Shown: positions 12,794 through 26,529 of the stretch, piece after piece | How the letters are laid out: the number at the start of each line of letters is the position of its first letter | Numbering within the stretch: position 1 is the first letter of the stretch | Notes under the pieces: generated by a model | What the model was told of the DNA's origin: nothing | Databases searched by the model: none | Seen by the model: only the letters and a program-made list of their open reading frames with translations | Translations under genes and position numbers: made by a program | Assembly: GCA_028753945.1 (NCBI GenBank) | Contig: JAPNXP010000002.1 | Coordinates: 11,346,001-11,410,000, forward strand | Direction of reading: 5' to 3' | DNA: 64,000 nt | From: Hexactinellida sp. DTS-2022 | Taxonomy: Eukaryota; Porifera; Hexactinellida

Positions 12794-15080
12794 CAATGAC
12801 TGTAAAAACTCCCAAATAGATAAATTAAGGGATTTAGGACGTTTAAAGTTGTTTCGTTTGATGATAAGAATAATTTATCACGTTTCCAGTTGTTTCTTTT
12901 GATGATAAGAAGTATTTACCGTAAAATGTGTCCTAACAGTGCCACTGAAACTCCACTCACTCAATTTACATTCATTTAAATGCCTAATATCGAGGAAACC
13001 AATTTTTGTGTGCAATGACTTTAAAAACTCCCAAATTGATAAATTAATGGATTAATGACGTTTCCAGTTGTTTCGTTTGATGATAAGAAGTATTTATCAT
13101 CAAAATTGTCCTATCAGTGCCACTGAAACTCCACTAACTCAATTGACATTCATTTAAGAGCCTAATATCAAGAAAAACCAATTTTCATGTACAATGACAG
13201 TCAAAAACTCCCAAATTGATAGATTAATGGTTTAAGGACGTTGCTAGTTGTTTCTTATGATGATATGAAGTATTAATCATCAAAGGTGTCCTAACAGTGC
13301 CACTGATACTCCACAAACTCAATTAACATCCATTTGAGAGCCTAATATTGAGAAAAACCAATTTTCGTGTGCAATGACCGTTAAAAACTCCCAAATTGAT
13401 AAATTAATGGTTTAAGGATGTTTCCAATTGTTTTTTTGATAATAAGAAGAATTTATCATCAAATATGTCGTAACAGTGCCAATCATACTCCACTAACTTA
13501 ATTAACATTCTTTTAAGAGCTTAATATCAAGAAAAACCTATTTTTGTGTGCAATGACTGTAAATACACCCAAATTGACAAATTAATGGATTAAGGACGTT
13601 TCCAGTTGTTTAGTTTGATGATAAGAAGTATTTATCTTCAAAAGTGTCCTAACAGTGCCACTGAAACTCCACAAAGTCAATTAACATTCATTTAATAGCC
13701 TAATTTCGAGAAAAACCAATTTTTGTCTGCAATGACTGTCAAAAAGTATGAAATAGATAAATTAGTGGTTTATGGAAGTTTCGAGTTGTTTCTTTTGATG
13801 ATAAGAAATATAAACCGTAAATTTGTCCTAACTGTGCCACTGAAATTCCACTCACTCAATTAACATTCTTTTAATAGCCTAATATCGAGAAAAACCAATT
13901 TCTGTGTGCAATGACTGTCAAAAACTCAGAAATTGATAAATTGTTGTTTTAAGGTCGTTTCCATTTGTTTCTTTTGATGATTCGAAGAATTTATCATCTA
14001 ATAAGTCCTAACAGTCCCAATGAAACTCTTCTAACTCAATTAACATTCATTTAATAGCCTAATATCGAGAAAAACCAATTTTCAAGTACAATGACTGTCA
14101 AAAACTCCCAAATTGATAAATTAATGGTTTAAGGACGTTGCTAGTTGTTTCTTTTGATGATATGAAGTATTTATCATCAAAATTGTCCTATCAGTGCCAC
14201 TGAAACTCCACTAACTCAATTGACATTCATTTAAGAGCCTAATATCAAAAAAAAACAATTTTCAAGTACAATGACTGTCAAAAACTCCCAAATTGATAAA
14301 TTATTGGTTTAAGGACGTTGATTGTTGTTTCTTTTGATGATATGAAGTATTTATCATCAAAAGTGTCCTAACAGTGCCACTGATACTCCACAAACTCAAT
14401 AAACATTCATTTGAGAGCCTAATATTGAGAAAAACCAATTTTCGTGTGCAATGACTGTCAAAAACTCCCAAATTGATAAATTAATGGTTTAAGGATGTTT
14501 CCAATTGTTTTTTTGATAATAAGAAGAATTTATAATCAAATATGTCCTAATAGTGCCAATGAAACTCCACTAAATCAATTAACATTCATTTGAGAGCCTA
14601 ATATCACGAAAAACCAATTTTCGTGTGCAATGACTGTCAAAAACACCCAAATTGATAAATTAATGGTTTAAGGATGTTTCCAATTGTTTTTTTGATAATA
14701 CATTGAATTTAACATCAAATATGTCCTAACAGTGCCAATGAAACTCCACTAACTCAATTGACATTCATTTAAGAGCCCAATATCAAAAAAAACCGATTTT
14801 CAAGTACAATGACTGTCAAAAACTCCCAAATTGATAAATTAATGTTTTAAGGACGTTGCTAGTTGTTTCTTTTGATGATATGAAGTATTTATCATCAAAG
14901 GTGTCCTAACAGTGCCACTGATACTCCACAAACTCAATAAACATTCATTTGAGAGCAGAATATTGAGAAAAACCAATTTTCGTGTGCAATGACTGTCAAA
15001 AACTCCCAAATTGATAGTTTAATGGTTTAAGGAAGTTGCTAGTTGTTTCTTTTGTTGATAAGAAGTATTTACCGGAACAT
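12450..15080 (+). repeat. Higher-order repeat copy B2 (truncated)
   Basis: It repeats copy B1 from its start (41-bp duplication at 12839-12920 against 9390-9471) up to the gatagtttaatgg marker at 15002, which matches 11553. After the ccggaacatg near 15070 the order changes to a monomer with gaaacaacactaac, ending the correspondence. Confidence 0.8.
12839..12920 (+). repeat. 41-bp internal duplication (site 4)
   Basis: Copies at 12839-12879 and 12880-12920, 3449 bp after site 3. It is the equivalent element in higher-order copy B2. Confidence 0.92.
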
Positions 15081-16644
15081 GTGTCCTAACAGTGCCAATG
15101 AAACAACACTAACTCAATTGACATTCATTTAAGAGCCTAATATCAAGAAAACCAATTTTCAAGTACAATGACTGTCAAAAACTCCCAAATTGATAAATTA
15201 ATGGTTTAAGGACGTTGCTAGTTGTTTCTTATGATGATATGAAGTATTAATCATCAAAAGTGTCCTAACAGTGCCACTGATTCTCCACAAACTCAATTAA
15301 CATTCATTTGAGAGCCTAATATTGAGAAAAACCAATTTTCGCTTGCAATGACTGTCAAAAACTCCCAAATTGATAAATTAATGGTTTAAGGATGTTTCCA
15401 AATGTTTTTTTGATAATAAGAAAAATTTATCATCAAATATGTCCTAATAGTGCCAATGAAACTCCACTAACTCAATTAACATTCATTTAAGAGACTAATA
15501 TCAAGAAAAACCTATTTTTGTGTGCAATGACTGTAAAAACTACCAAATTGATAAATTAATGGATTTAGGAAGTTTCCAGTTGTTTCGTTTGGTGATAAGA
15601 AGTGTTTATCATCAAAATAGTCCTAACAGTGCCACTGATACTCCACAAACTCAATAAACATTCATTTGAGAGCCGAATATTGAGAAAAACCAATTTTCGT
15701 GTGCAATGACTGTCAAAAACTCCCAAATTGATAGTTTAATGGTTTAAGGAAGTTGCAAGTTGTTTCTTTTGTTGATAAGAAGTATTTACCGGAACAGGTG
15801 TCCTAACAGTGCCACTGAAACTCCACTCACTCAATTAACATTCATTTAATATTCTCATATATCGAAAAACCAATTTTAGTGTGCAATGAACTTCAAAAAC
15901 TCCCAAATTGATTAATTAATGGTTTAAGGATGTTTCCAATTGTTTTTTTGATAATAATAAGAATTTATCATCAAATATGTCTTAACAGTGCCAATGAAAC
16001 TCCACTAACTCAATTAACATTCATTTAAGAGCCTAAAATCAAGAAAAACCTATTTTTGTGTGCAATGACTGTAAAACTCCCAAATTTATAAATTATTGGA
16101 TTGAGGACGTTTCTAGTTGTTTGGTTTGATGATAAGAAGTATTTATCATGAAAAGTGTCCTAACAGTGCCACTGATACTCCACAAACTCAATTAACATTC
16201 ATTTGAGAGCCTAATATTGAGAAAAACCAATTTTTCGTGTGCAATGACTGTCAAAAACTCCCAAATTGATAGTTTAATGGTTTAAGGAAGTTGCTAGTTG
16301 TTTCTTTTGTTGATAAGAAGTATTTACCGGAACAGGTGTCCTAACAGTGCCACTGAAACTCCACTCACTCAATTAACATTCATTTAATATTCTCATATAT
16401 CGAAAAACCAATTTTCGTGTGCAATGACCTTCAAAAACTCCCAAATTGATTAATTAATGGTTTAAGGATGTTTCCAATTGTTTTTTTGATAATAAGAACA
16501 AATTATCATCAAATATGTCCTAATAGTGCCAATGAAAGTCCACTAACTCAATTAACATTCATTTGAGAGCCTAATATCGACAAAACCAATTTTTGTGTGC
16601 AATGACTGTAAAAACTCCCAAATAGATAAATTAAGGGATTTAGG

Positions 16645-16726
16645 ACGTTTAAAGTTGTTTCGTTTGATGATAAGAATAATTTATCACGTTTCCAGTTGTT
16701 TCTTTTGATGATAAGAAGTATTTACC
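16645..16726 (+). repeat. 41-bp internal duplication (site 5)
   Basis: Copies at 16645-16685 and 16686-16726, 3806 bp after site 4 (21 monomers plus 41 bp). First occurrence in zone B. Confidence 0.92.
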
Positions 16727-19700
16727 GTAAAATGTGTCCTAACAGTGCCACTGAAACTCCACTCACTCAATTTACATTCATTTAAATGCCTAATATCGAG
16801 GAAACCAATTTTTGTGTGCAATGACTTTAAAAACTCCCAAATTGATAAATTAATGGATTAATGACGTTTCCAGTTGTTTCGTTTGATGATAAGAAGTATT
16901 TATCATCAAAATTGTCCTATCAGTGCCACTGAAACTCCACTAACTCAATTGACATTCATTTAAGAGCCTAATATCAAGAAAAACCAATTTTCATGTACAA
17001 TGACCGTCAAAAACTCCCAAATTGATAGATTAATGGTTTAAGGACGTTGCTAGTTGTTTCTTATGATGATATGAAGTATTAATCATCATAGGTGTCCTAA
17101 CAGTGCCACTGATACTCCACAAACTCAATTAACATTCATTTGAGAGCCTAATATTGAGAAAAACCAATTTTCGTGTGCAATGACCGTTAAAAACTCCCAA
17201 ATTGATAAATTAATGGTTTAAGGATGTTTCCAATTGTTTTTTTGATAATAAGAAGAATTTATCATCAAATATGTCGTAACAGTGCCAATCATACTCCACT
17301 AACTCAATTAACATTCTTTTAAGAGCCTAATATCAAGAAAAACCTATTTTTGTGTGCAATGACTGTAAATACACCCAAATTGACAAATTAATGGATTAAG
17401 GACGTTTCCAGTTGTTTAGTTTGATGATAAGAAGTATTTATCATCAAAAGTGTCCTAACAGTGCCACTGAAACTCCACAAAGTCAATTAACATTCATTTA
17501 ATAGCCTAATTTCGAGAAAAACCAATTTTTGTCTGCAATGACTGTCAAAAAGTATGAAATAGATAAATTAGTGGTTTATGGAAGTTTCGAGTTGTTTCTT
17601 TTGATGATAAGAAATATAAACCGTAAATTTGTCCTAACTGTGCCACTGAAATTCCACTCACTCAATTAACATTCTTTTAATAGCCTAATATCGAGAAAAA
17701 CCAATTTCTGTGTGCAATGACTGTCAAAAACTCAGAAATTGATAAATTGTTGTTTACGGTCGTTTCCATTTGTTTCTTTTGATGATTCGAAGAATTTATC
17801 ATCTAATAAGTCCTAACAGTCCCAATGAAACTCTTCTAACTCAATTAACATTCATTTAATAGCCTAATATCGAGAAAAACCAATTTTCAAGTACAATGAC
17901 TGTCAAAAACTCCCAAATTGATAAATTAATGGTTTAAGGACGTTGCTAGTTGTTTCTTTTGATGATATGAAGTATTTATCATCAAAATTGTCCTATCAGT
18001 GCCACTGAAACTCCACTAACTCAATTGACATTCATTTCAGAGCCTAATATCAAAAAAAAACAATTTTCAAGTACAATGACTGTCAAAAACTCCCAAATTG
18101 ATAAATTATTGGTTTAAGGACGTTGATTGTTGTTTCTTTTGATGATATGAAGTATTTATCATCAAAAGTGTCCTAACAGTGCCACTGATACTCCACAAAC
18201 TCAATAAACATTCATTTGAGAGCCTAATAATGAGAAAAACCAATTTTCGTGTGCAATGACTGTCAAAAACTCCCAAATTGATAAATTAATGGTTTAAGGA
18301 TGTTTCCAATTGTTTTTTTGATAATAAGAAGAATTTATAATCAAATATGTCCTAATAGTGCCAATGAAACTCCACTCAATCAATTAACATTCATTTAAGA
18401 GCCTAATATCACGAAAAACCAATTTTCGTGTGCAATGACTGTCAAAAACACCCAAATTGATAAATTAATGGTTTAAGGATGTTTCCAATTGTTTTTTTGA
18501 TAATACGAAGAATTTAACATCAAATATGTCCTAACAGTGCCAATGAAACTCCACTAACTCAATTGACATTCATTTAAGAGCCTAATATATAAAAAAACCG
18601 ATTTTCAAGTACAATGACTGTCAAAAACTCCCAAATTGATAAATTAATGGTTTAAGGACGTTGCTAGTTGTTTCTTTTGATGATATGAAGTATTTATCAT
18701 CAAAGGTGTCCTAATAGTGCCACTGATACTCCACAAACTCAATAAACATTCATTTGAGAGCCGAATATTGAGAAAAACCAATTTTCGCATGCAATGACTG
18801 CCAAAAACTCCCAAATTGATAGTTTAATGGTTTAAGGAAGTTGCTAGTTGTTTCTTTTGTTGATAAGAAGTATTTACCGGAACAGGTGTCCTAACAGTGC
18901 CAATGAAACTCCACTAACTCAATTGACATTCATTTAAGAGCCTAATATATAAAAAAAACGATTTTCAAGTACAATGACTGTCAAAAACTCCCAAATTGAT
19001 AAATTTATGGTTTAAGGATGTTTCCAATTGTTTTTTTTGATAATAAGAAGAATTTATCATCAAATATGTCCTAATAGTGCCAATGAAAGTCCACTAACTC
19101 CATTAACATTCATTTAAGAGCCTAATATCAAGAAAAGCCAATTTTTGTGTGCAATTACTTTAAAAACTCCCAAATTGATAAATTAATGGATTAATGACGT
19201 TTCAAGGTGTTTCCTTTGATGATTAAGAAGTATTTATCATCAAAATTGTCCTATCAGTGCCACTGAAACTCCACTAACTCAATAGACATTCATTTAAGAG
19301 CCTAATATCAAGAAAACCAATTTTCAAGTACAATGACTGTCAAAAACTCCCAAATTGATAAATTAATGGTTTAAGGACGTTGCTAGTTGTTTCTTATGAT
19401 GATATGAAGTATTAATCATCAAAAGTGTCCTAACAGTGCCACTGATTCTCCACAAACTCAATTAACATTCATTTGAGAGCCTAATATTGAGAAAAACCAA
19501 TTTTCGTTTGCAATGACTGTCAAAAACTCCCAAATTGATAAATTAATGGTTTAAGAATGTTTCCAAATGTTTTTTTGATAATAAGAAAAATTTATCATCA
19601 AATATGTCCTAATAGTGCCAATGAAACTCCACTAACTCAATTGACATTCATTTAAGAGCCTAATATCAAGAAAAACCAATTTTCAACTACAATCACTGTC

Positions 19701-20092
19701 AAAAACTTCAAATTGATAAATTAATGGTTTAAGGACGTTTGCTAGTTGTTTCTTTTGATGATATGAAGTTTGTATCTTCAAAAGTGTCCTAACAGTTACA
19801 CTGATACTCCACAAACTCAATTAACATTCATTTGAGAGCCTAATATTGAGAAAAACCAATTTTCGTGTGCAATGACTGTCAAAAACTCCCAAATTGATAA
19901 ATTAATGGTTTAAGGATGTTTCCAATTGTTTTTTTGATAATAAGAAGAATTTATCATCAAATATGTCTTAACAGTGCCAATTAAACTCCACTAACTCAAT
20001 TAACATTCATTTAAGAGCCTAAAATGAAGAAAAACCTATTTTTGTGTGCAATGACTGTAAAACTCCCAAATTGATAAATTAAGGGATTTAGG

Positions 20093-20174
20093 ACGTTTAA
20101 AGTTGTTTCGTTTGATGATAAGAATAATTTATCACGTTTCCAGTTGTTTCTTTTGATGATAAGAAGTATTTACC
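20093..20174 (+). repeat. 41-bp internal duplication (site 6)
   Basis: Copies at 20093-20133 and 20134-20174. The upstream part of the host monomer differs from earlier sites (gtaaaactcccaaattgataaat), suggesting an exchange point just upstream of the element. Confidence 0.92.
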
Positions 20175-23100
20175 GTAAAATGTGTCCTAACAGTGCCACT
20201 GAAACTCCACTCACTCAATTTACATTCATTTAAATGCCTAATATCGAGGAAACCAATTTTTGTGTGCAATGACTTTAAAAACTCCCAAATTGATAAATTA
20301 ATGGATTAATGACGTTTCCAGTTGTTTCGTTTGATGATAAGAAGTATTTATCATCAAAATTGCCCTATCAGTGCCACTGAAACTCCAATAACTCAATTAA
20401 CATTCATTTGAGAGCCTAATATTGAGAAAAACCAATTTTCGTGTGCAATGACTGTCAAAAACACCCAAATTGATAAATTAATGGTTTAAGGATGTATCCA
20501 ATTGTTTTTTTGATAATACGAAGAATTTATCATCAAATATGTCCTAACAGTGCCAATGAAACTCCACTAACTCAATTGACATTCATTTGAGAGCCTAATA
20601 TTGAGAAAAACCAATTTTCGTGTGCAATGACTGTCAAAAACTCCCAAATTGATAAATTATTGGTTTAAGGATGTTTCCAATTGTTTTTTTGATAATACGA
20701 AGAATTTAACATCAAATATGTCCTAACAGTGCCAATGAAACTCCACTAACTCAATTGACATTCATTTAAGAGCCTAATATCAAAGAAAACCGATTTTCAA
20801 GTACAATGACTGTCAAAAACTCCCAAATTGATAAATTAATTAGTTTAAGGACGTTGCTAGTTGTTTCTTTTGATGATATGAAGTATTTATCATCAAAGGT
20901 GTCCTAACAGTGCCACTGATACTCCACAAACTCAATAAACATTCTTTTGAGAGCCGAATATTGAGAAAAACCAATTTTCGTGTGCAATGACTGTCAAAAA
21001 CTCCCAAATTGATAGTTTAATGGTTTAAGGAAGTTGCTAGTTGTTTCTTTTGTTGATAAGAAGTATTTACCGGAACATGTGTCCTAACAGTGCCACTGAA
21101 ACTCCACTCACTCAATTAACATTCATTTAATATTCTCATATATCGAAAAACCAATTTTTGTGTGCAATGACCTTCAAAAACTCCCAAATTGATTAATTAA
21201 TGGTTTAAGGATGTTTCCAATTGTTTTTTTGATAATAAGAACAATTTATCATCAAATATGTCCTAACAGTGCCAATGAAACTCCACTAACTCAATTGACA
21301 TTCATTTAAGAGTCTAATATCAAGAAAACCAATTTTCAAGTACAATGACTGTCAAAAACTCCCAAATTGATAAATTAATGGTTTAAGGACGTTGCTAGTT
21401 GTTTCTTATGATGATATGAAGTATTAATCATCAAAAGTGTCCTAACAGTGCCACTGATTCTCCACAAACTCAATTAACATTCATTTGAGTTCCTAATATT
21501 GAGAAAAACCAATTTTCGTTTGCAATGACTGTCAAAAACTCCCAAATTGATAAATTAATGGTTTAAGGATGTTTCCAAATGTTTTTTTGATAATAAGAAA
21601 AATTTATCATCAAATATGTCCTAATAGTGCCAATGAAACTCCACTAACTCAATTAACATTCATTTAAGAGACTAATATCAAGAAAAACCTATTTTTGTGT
21701 GCAATGACTGTAAAAACTACCAAATTGATAAATTAATGGATTTAGGACGTTTCCAGTTGTTTCGTTTGGTGATAAGAAGTGTTTATAATCAAAATAGTCC
21801 TAACAGTGCCACTGAAACTCCACTAACTCAATTGACATTCATTTAAGAGCCTAATATCAAGAAAAACCAATTTTCAAGTACAATGACTGTCAAAAACTCC
21901 CAAATTGATAAATTAATGGTTTAAGGACGTTTGCTAGTTGTTTCTTTTGATGATATGAAGTATGTATCTTCAAAAGTGTCCTAACAGTTCCACTGATACT
22001 CCACAAACTCAATTAACATTCATTTGAGAGCCTAATATTGAGAAAAACCAATTTTCGTGTGCAATGACTGTCAAAAACTCCCAAATTGATAAATTAATGG
22101 TTTAAGGATGTTTCCAATTGTTTTTTTGATAATAAGAAGAATTTATCATCAAATATGTCTTAACAGTGCCAATTAAACTCCACTAACTCAATTAACATTC
22201 ATTTAAGAGCCTAAAATGAAGAAAAACCTATTTTTGTGTGCAATGACTGTAAAACTCCCAAATTTATAAATTATTGGATTAAGGACGTTTCCAGTTGTTT
22301 GGTTTGATGATAAGAAGTATTTATCATGAAAAGTGTCCTAACAGTGCCACTGATACTCCACAAACTCAATTAACATTCATTTGAGAGCCTAATATTGAGA
22401 AAAACCAATTTTCGTGTGCAATGACTGTCAAAAACTCCCATATTGATAGTTTAATGGTTTAAGGAAGTTGCTAGTTGTTTCTTTTGTTGATAAGAAGTAT
22501 TTGCCGGAACAGGTGTCCTAACAGTGCCACTGAAACTCCACTCACTCAATTAACATTCATTTAAAATTCTCATATATCGAAAAACCAATTTTCGTGTGCA
22601 ATGACCTTCAAAAACTCCCAAATTGATTAATTAATGGTTTAAGGATGTTTCCAATTGTTTTTTTGATAATAAGAACAATTTATCATCAAATATGTCCTAA
22701 TAGTGCCAATGAAAGTCCACTAACTCAATTAACATTCATTTGAGAGCCTAATATTGAGAAAAACCAATTTTCGTGTGCAATGACTGTCAAAAACTCCCAA
22801 ATTGATAAATTATTGGTTTAAGGATGTTTCCAATTGTTTTTTTGATAATACGAAGAATTTAACATCAAATATGTCCTAACAGTGCCAATGAAACTCCACT
22901 AACTCAATTGACATTCATTTAAGAGCCTAATATCAAAGAAAACCGATTTTCAAGTATAATGACTGTCAAAAACTCCCAAATTGATAAATTAATTAGTTTA
23001 AGGACGTTGCTAGTTGTTTCTTTTGATGATATGAAGTATTTATCATCAAAGGTGTCCTAACAGTGCCACTGATACTCCACAAACTCAATAAACATTCTTT

Positions 23101-24076
23101 TGAGAGCCGAATATTGAGAAAAACCAATTTTCGTGTGCAATGACTGTCAAAAACTCCCAAATTGATAGTTTAATGGTTTAAGGAAGTTGCTAGTTGTTTC
23201 TTTTGTTGATAAGAAGTATTTACCGGAACAGGTGTCCTAACAGTGCCACTGAAACTCCACTCACTCAATTAACATTCATTTAATATTCTCATATATCGAA
23301 AAACCAATTTTCGTGTGCAATGACCTTCAAAAACTCCCAAATTGATTAATTAATGGTTTAAGGATGTTTCCAATTGTTTTTTTGATAATAAGAACAATTT
23401 ATCATCAAATATGTCCTAACAGTGCCAATGAAACTCCACTAACTCAATTGACATTCATTTAAGAGCCTAATATTAAAAAAAACCGATTTTCAAGTACAAT
23501 GACTGTCAAAAACTCCCAAATTGATAAATTTATGGTTTAAGGATGTTTCCAATTGTTTTTTTGATAATAAGAAGAATTTATCATCAAATATGTCCTAATA
23601 GTGCCAATGAAAGTCCACTAACTCCATTAACATTCATTTAAGAGCCTAATATCAAGAAAAGCCAATTTTTGTGTGCAATGATTTTAAAACTCCCAAATTG
23701 ATAAATTAATGGATTAATGACGTTTCAAGTTGTTTCCTTTGATGATAAGAAGTATTTATCATCAAAATTGTCCTATCAGTGCCACTGAAACTCCACTAAC
23801 TCAATTGACATTCATTTAAGAGCCTAATATCAAGAAAACCAATTTTCAAGTACAATGACTGTCAAAAACTCCCAAATTGATAAATTAATGGTTTAAGGAT
23901 GTTTCCAATTGTTTTTTTGATAATAAGAAGAATTTATCATCAAATATGTCTTAACAGTGCCAATGAAAGTCCACTAACTCAATTAACATTCATTTGAGAG
24001 CCTAATATCGAGGGAAACCAATTTTTGTGTGCAATGACTGTAAAAACTCCCAAATTGATAAATTAAGGGATTTAGG

Positions 24077-24158
24077 ACGTTTAAAGTTGTTTCGTTTGAT
24101 GATAAGAATAATTTATCACGTTTCCAGTTGTTTCTTTTGATGATAAGAAGTATTTACC
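24077..24158 (+). repeat. 41-bp internal duplication (site 7)
   Basis: Copies at 24077-24117 and 24118-24158. The following monomer carries the ctccaccgactcaattt variant shared with sites 8 and 9. Confidence 0.92.
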
Positions 24159-25729
24159 GTAAAATGTGTCCTAACAGTGCCACTGAAACTCCACCGACTC
24201 AATTTACATTCATTTAAATGCCTAATATCGAGGAAACCAATTTTTGTGTGCAATGACTTTAAAAACTCACAAATTGATAAATTAATGGATTAATGACGTT
24301 TCCAGTTGTTTCGTTTGATGATAAGAAGTATTTATCATCAAAATTGCCCTATCAGTGCCACTGAAACTCCAATAACTCAATTAACATTCATTTGAGAGCC
24401 TAATATTGAGAAAAACCAATTTTCGTGTGCAATGACTGTCAAAAACACCCAAATTGATAAATTAATGGTTTAAGGATGTATCCAATTGTTTTTTTGATAA
24501 TACGAAGAATTTAACATCAAATATGTCCTAACAGTGCCAATGAAACTCCACTAACTCAATTGACATTCATTTAAGAGCCTAATATCAAAGAAAACCGATT
24601 TTCAAGTACAATGACTGTCAAAAACTCCCAAATTGATAAATTAATGGTTTAAGGACGTTGCTAGTTGTTTCTTTTGATGATATGAAGTATTTATCATCAA
24701 AGGTGTCCTAACAGTGCCACTGATACTCCACAAACTCAATAAACATTCATTTGAGAGCCGAATATTGAGAAAAACCAATTTTCGTGTGCAATGACTGTCA
24801 AAAACTCCCAAATTGATAGTTTAATGGTTTAAGGAAGTTGCTAGTTGTTTCTTTTGTTGATAAGAAGTATTTACCGGAACAGGTGTCCTAACAGTGCCAC
24901 TGAAACTCCACTCACTCAATTAACATTCATTTAATATTCTCATATATCGAAAAACCAATTTTCGTGTGCAATGACCTTCAAAAACTCCCAAATTGATTAA
25001 TTAATGGTTTAAGGATGTTTCCAATTGTTTTTTTGATAATAAGAACAATTTATCATCAAATATGTCCTAACAGTGCCAATGAAACTCCACTAACTCAATT
25101 AACATTCATTTAAGAGCCTAAAATGAAGAAAAACCTATTTTTGTGTGCAATGACTGTAAAACTCCCAAATTTATAAATTATTGGATTAAGGACGTTTCCA
25201 GTTGTTTGGTTTGATGATAAGAAGTATTTATCATGAAAAGTGTCCTAACAGTGCCACTGATACTCCACAAACTCAATTAACATTCATTTGAGAGCCTAAT
25301 ATTGAGAAAAACCAATTTTCGTGTGCAATGACTGTCAAAAACTCCCAAATTGATAGTTTAATGGTTTAAGGAAGTTGCTAGTTGTTTCATTTGTTGATAA
25401 GAAGTATTTACCGGAACAGGTGTCCTAACAGTGCCACTGAAACTCCACTCACTCAATTAACATTCATTTAATATTCTCATATATCGAAAAACCAATTTTC
25501 GTGTGCAATGACCTTCAAAAACTCCCAAATTGATTAATTAATGGTTTAAGGATGTTTCCAATTGTTTTTTTGATAATAAGAACAATTTATCATCAAATAT
25601 GTCCTAATAGTGCCAATGAAAGTCCACTAACTCAATTAACATTCATTTGAGAGCCTAATATCGAGGGAAACCAATTTTTGTGTGCAATGACTGTAAAAAC
25701 TCCCAAATTGATAAATTAAGGGATTTAGG

Positions 25730-25811
25730 ACGTTTAAAGTTGTTTCGTTTGATGATAAGAATAATTTATCACGTTTCCAGTTGTTTCTTTTGATGATAAG
25801 AAGTATTTACC
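25730..25811 (+). repeat. 41-bp internal duplication (site 8)
   Basis: Copies at 25730-25770 and 25771-25811, only 1653 bp after site 7 (9 monomers plus 41 bp). This marks a short local higher-order period. Confidence 0.92.
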
Positions 25812-26529
25812 GTAAAATGTGTCCTAACAGTGCCACTGAAACTCCACCGACTCAATTTACATTCATTTAAATGCCTAATATCGAGGAAACCAATTTTTGT
25901 GTGCAATGACTTTAAAAACTCACAAATTGATAAATTAATGGATTAATGACGTTTCCAGTTGTTTCGTTTGATGATAAGAAGTATTTATCATCAAAATTGC
26001 CCTATCAGTGCCACTGAAACTCCAATAACTCAATTAACATTCATTTGAGAGCCTAATATTGAGAAAAACCAATTTTCGTGTGCAATGACTGTCAAAAACA
26101 CCCAAATTGATAAATTAATGGTTTAAGGATGTATCCAATTGTTTTTTTGATAATACGAAGAATTTAAAATCAAATATGTCCTAACAGTGCCAATGAAACT
26201 CCACTAACTCAATTGACATTCATTTGAGAGCCTAATATTGAGAAAAACCAATTTTCGTGTGCAATGACTGTCAAAAACTCCCAAATTGATAAATTATTGG
26301 TTTAAGGATGTTTCCAATTGTTTTTTTGATAATACGAAGAATTTAACATCAAATATGTCCTAACAGTGCCAATGAAACTCCACTAACTCAATTGACATTC
26401 ATTTAAGAGCCTAATATCAAAGAAAACCGATTTTCAAGTACAATGACTGTCAAAAACTCCCAAATTGATAAATTAATGGTTTAAGGACGTTGCTAGTTGT
26501 TTCTTTTGATGATATGAAGTATTTATCAT

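Larger units (their letters stand above)
1..15080 (+). repeat. Zone A: homogenised higher-order repeat, 3449/3269 bp
   Basis: This zone is a set of near-identical multi-monomer blocks. Block 1-3449 recurs at 3450-6718, first at an offset of 3449 and then, after loss of one monomer, of 3269. The tract 1747-3406 recurs at about 9001-10660 (offset 7254), and 9001 onward recurs from 12450 (offset 3449). Diagnostic variants include cttatgatgatatgaag, ccggaacaggtgtcc, catcaaatatgtcgtaac and the 41-bp internal duplication. 3449 bp fits 19 monomers plus 41 bp. The strong similarity between blocks suggests recent amplification. The rightward boundary near 15080 is where the 3449-bp correspondence breaks, just after cggaacatg. 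Confidence 0.88.
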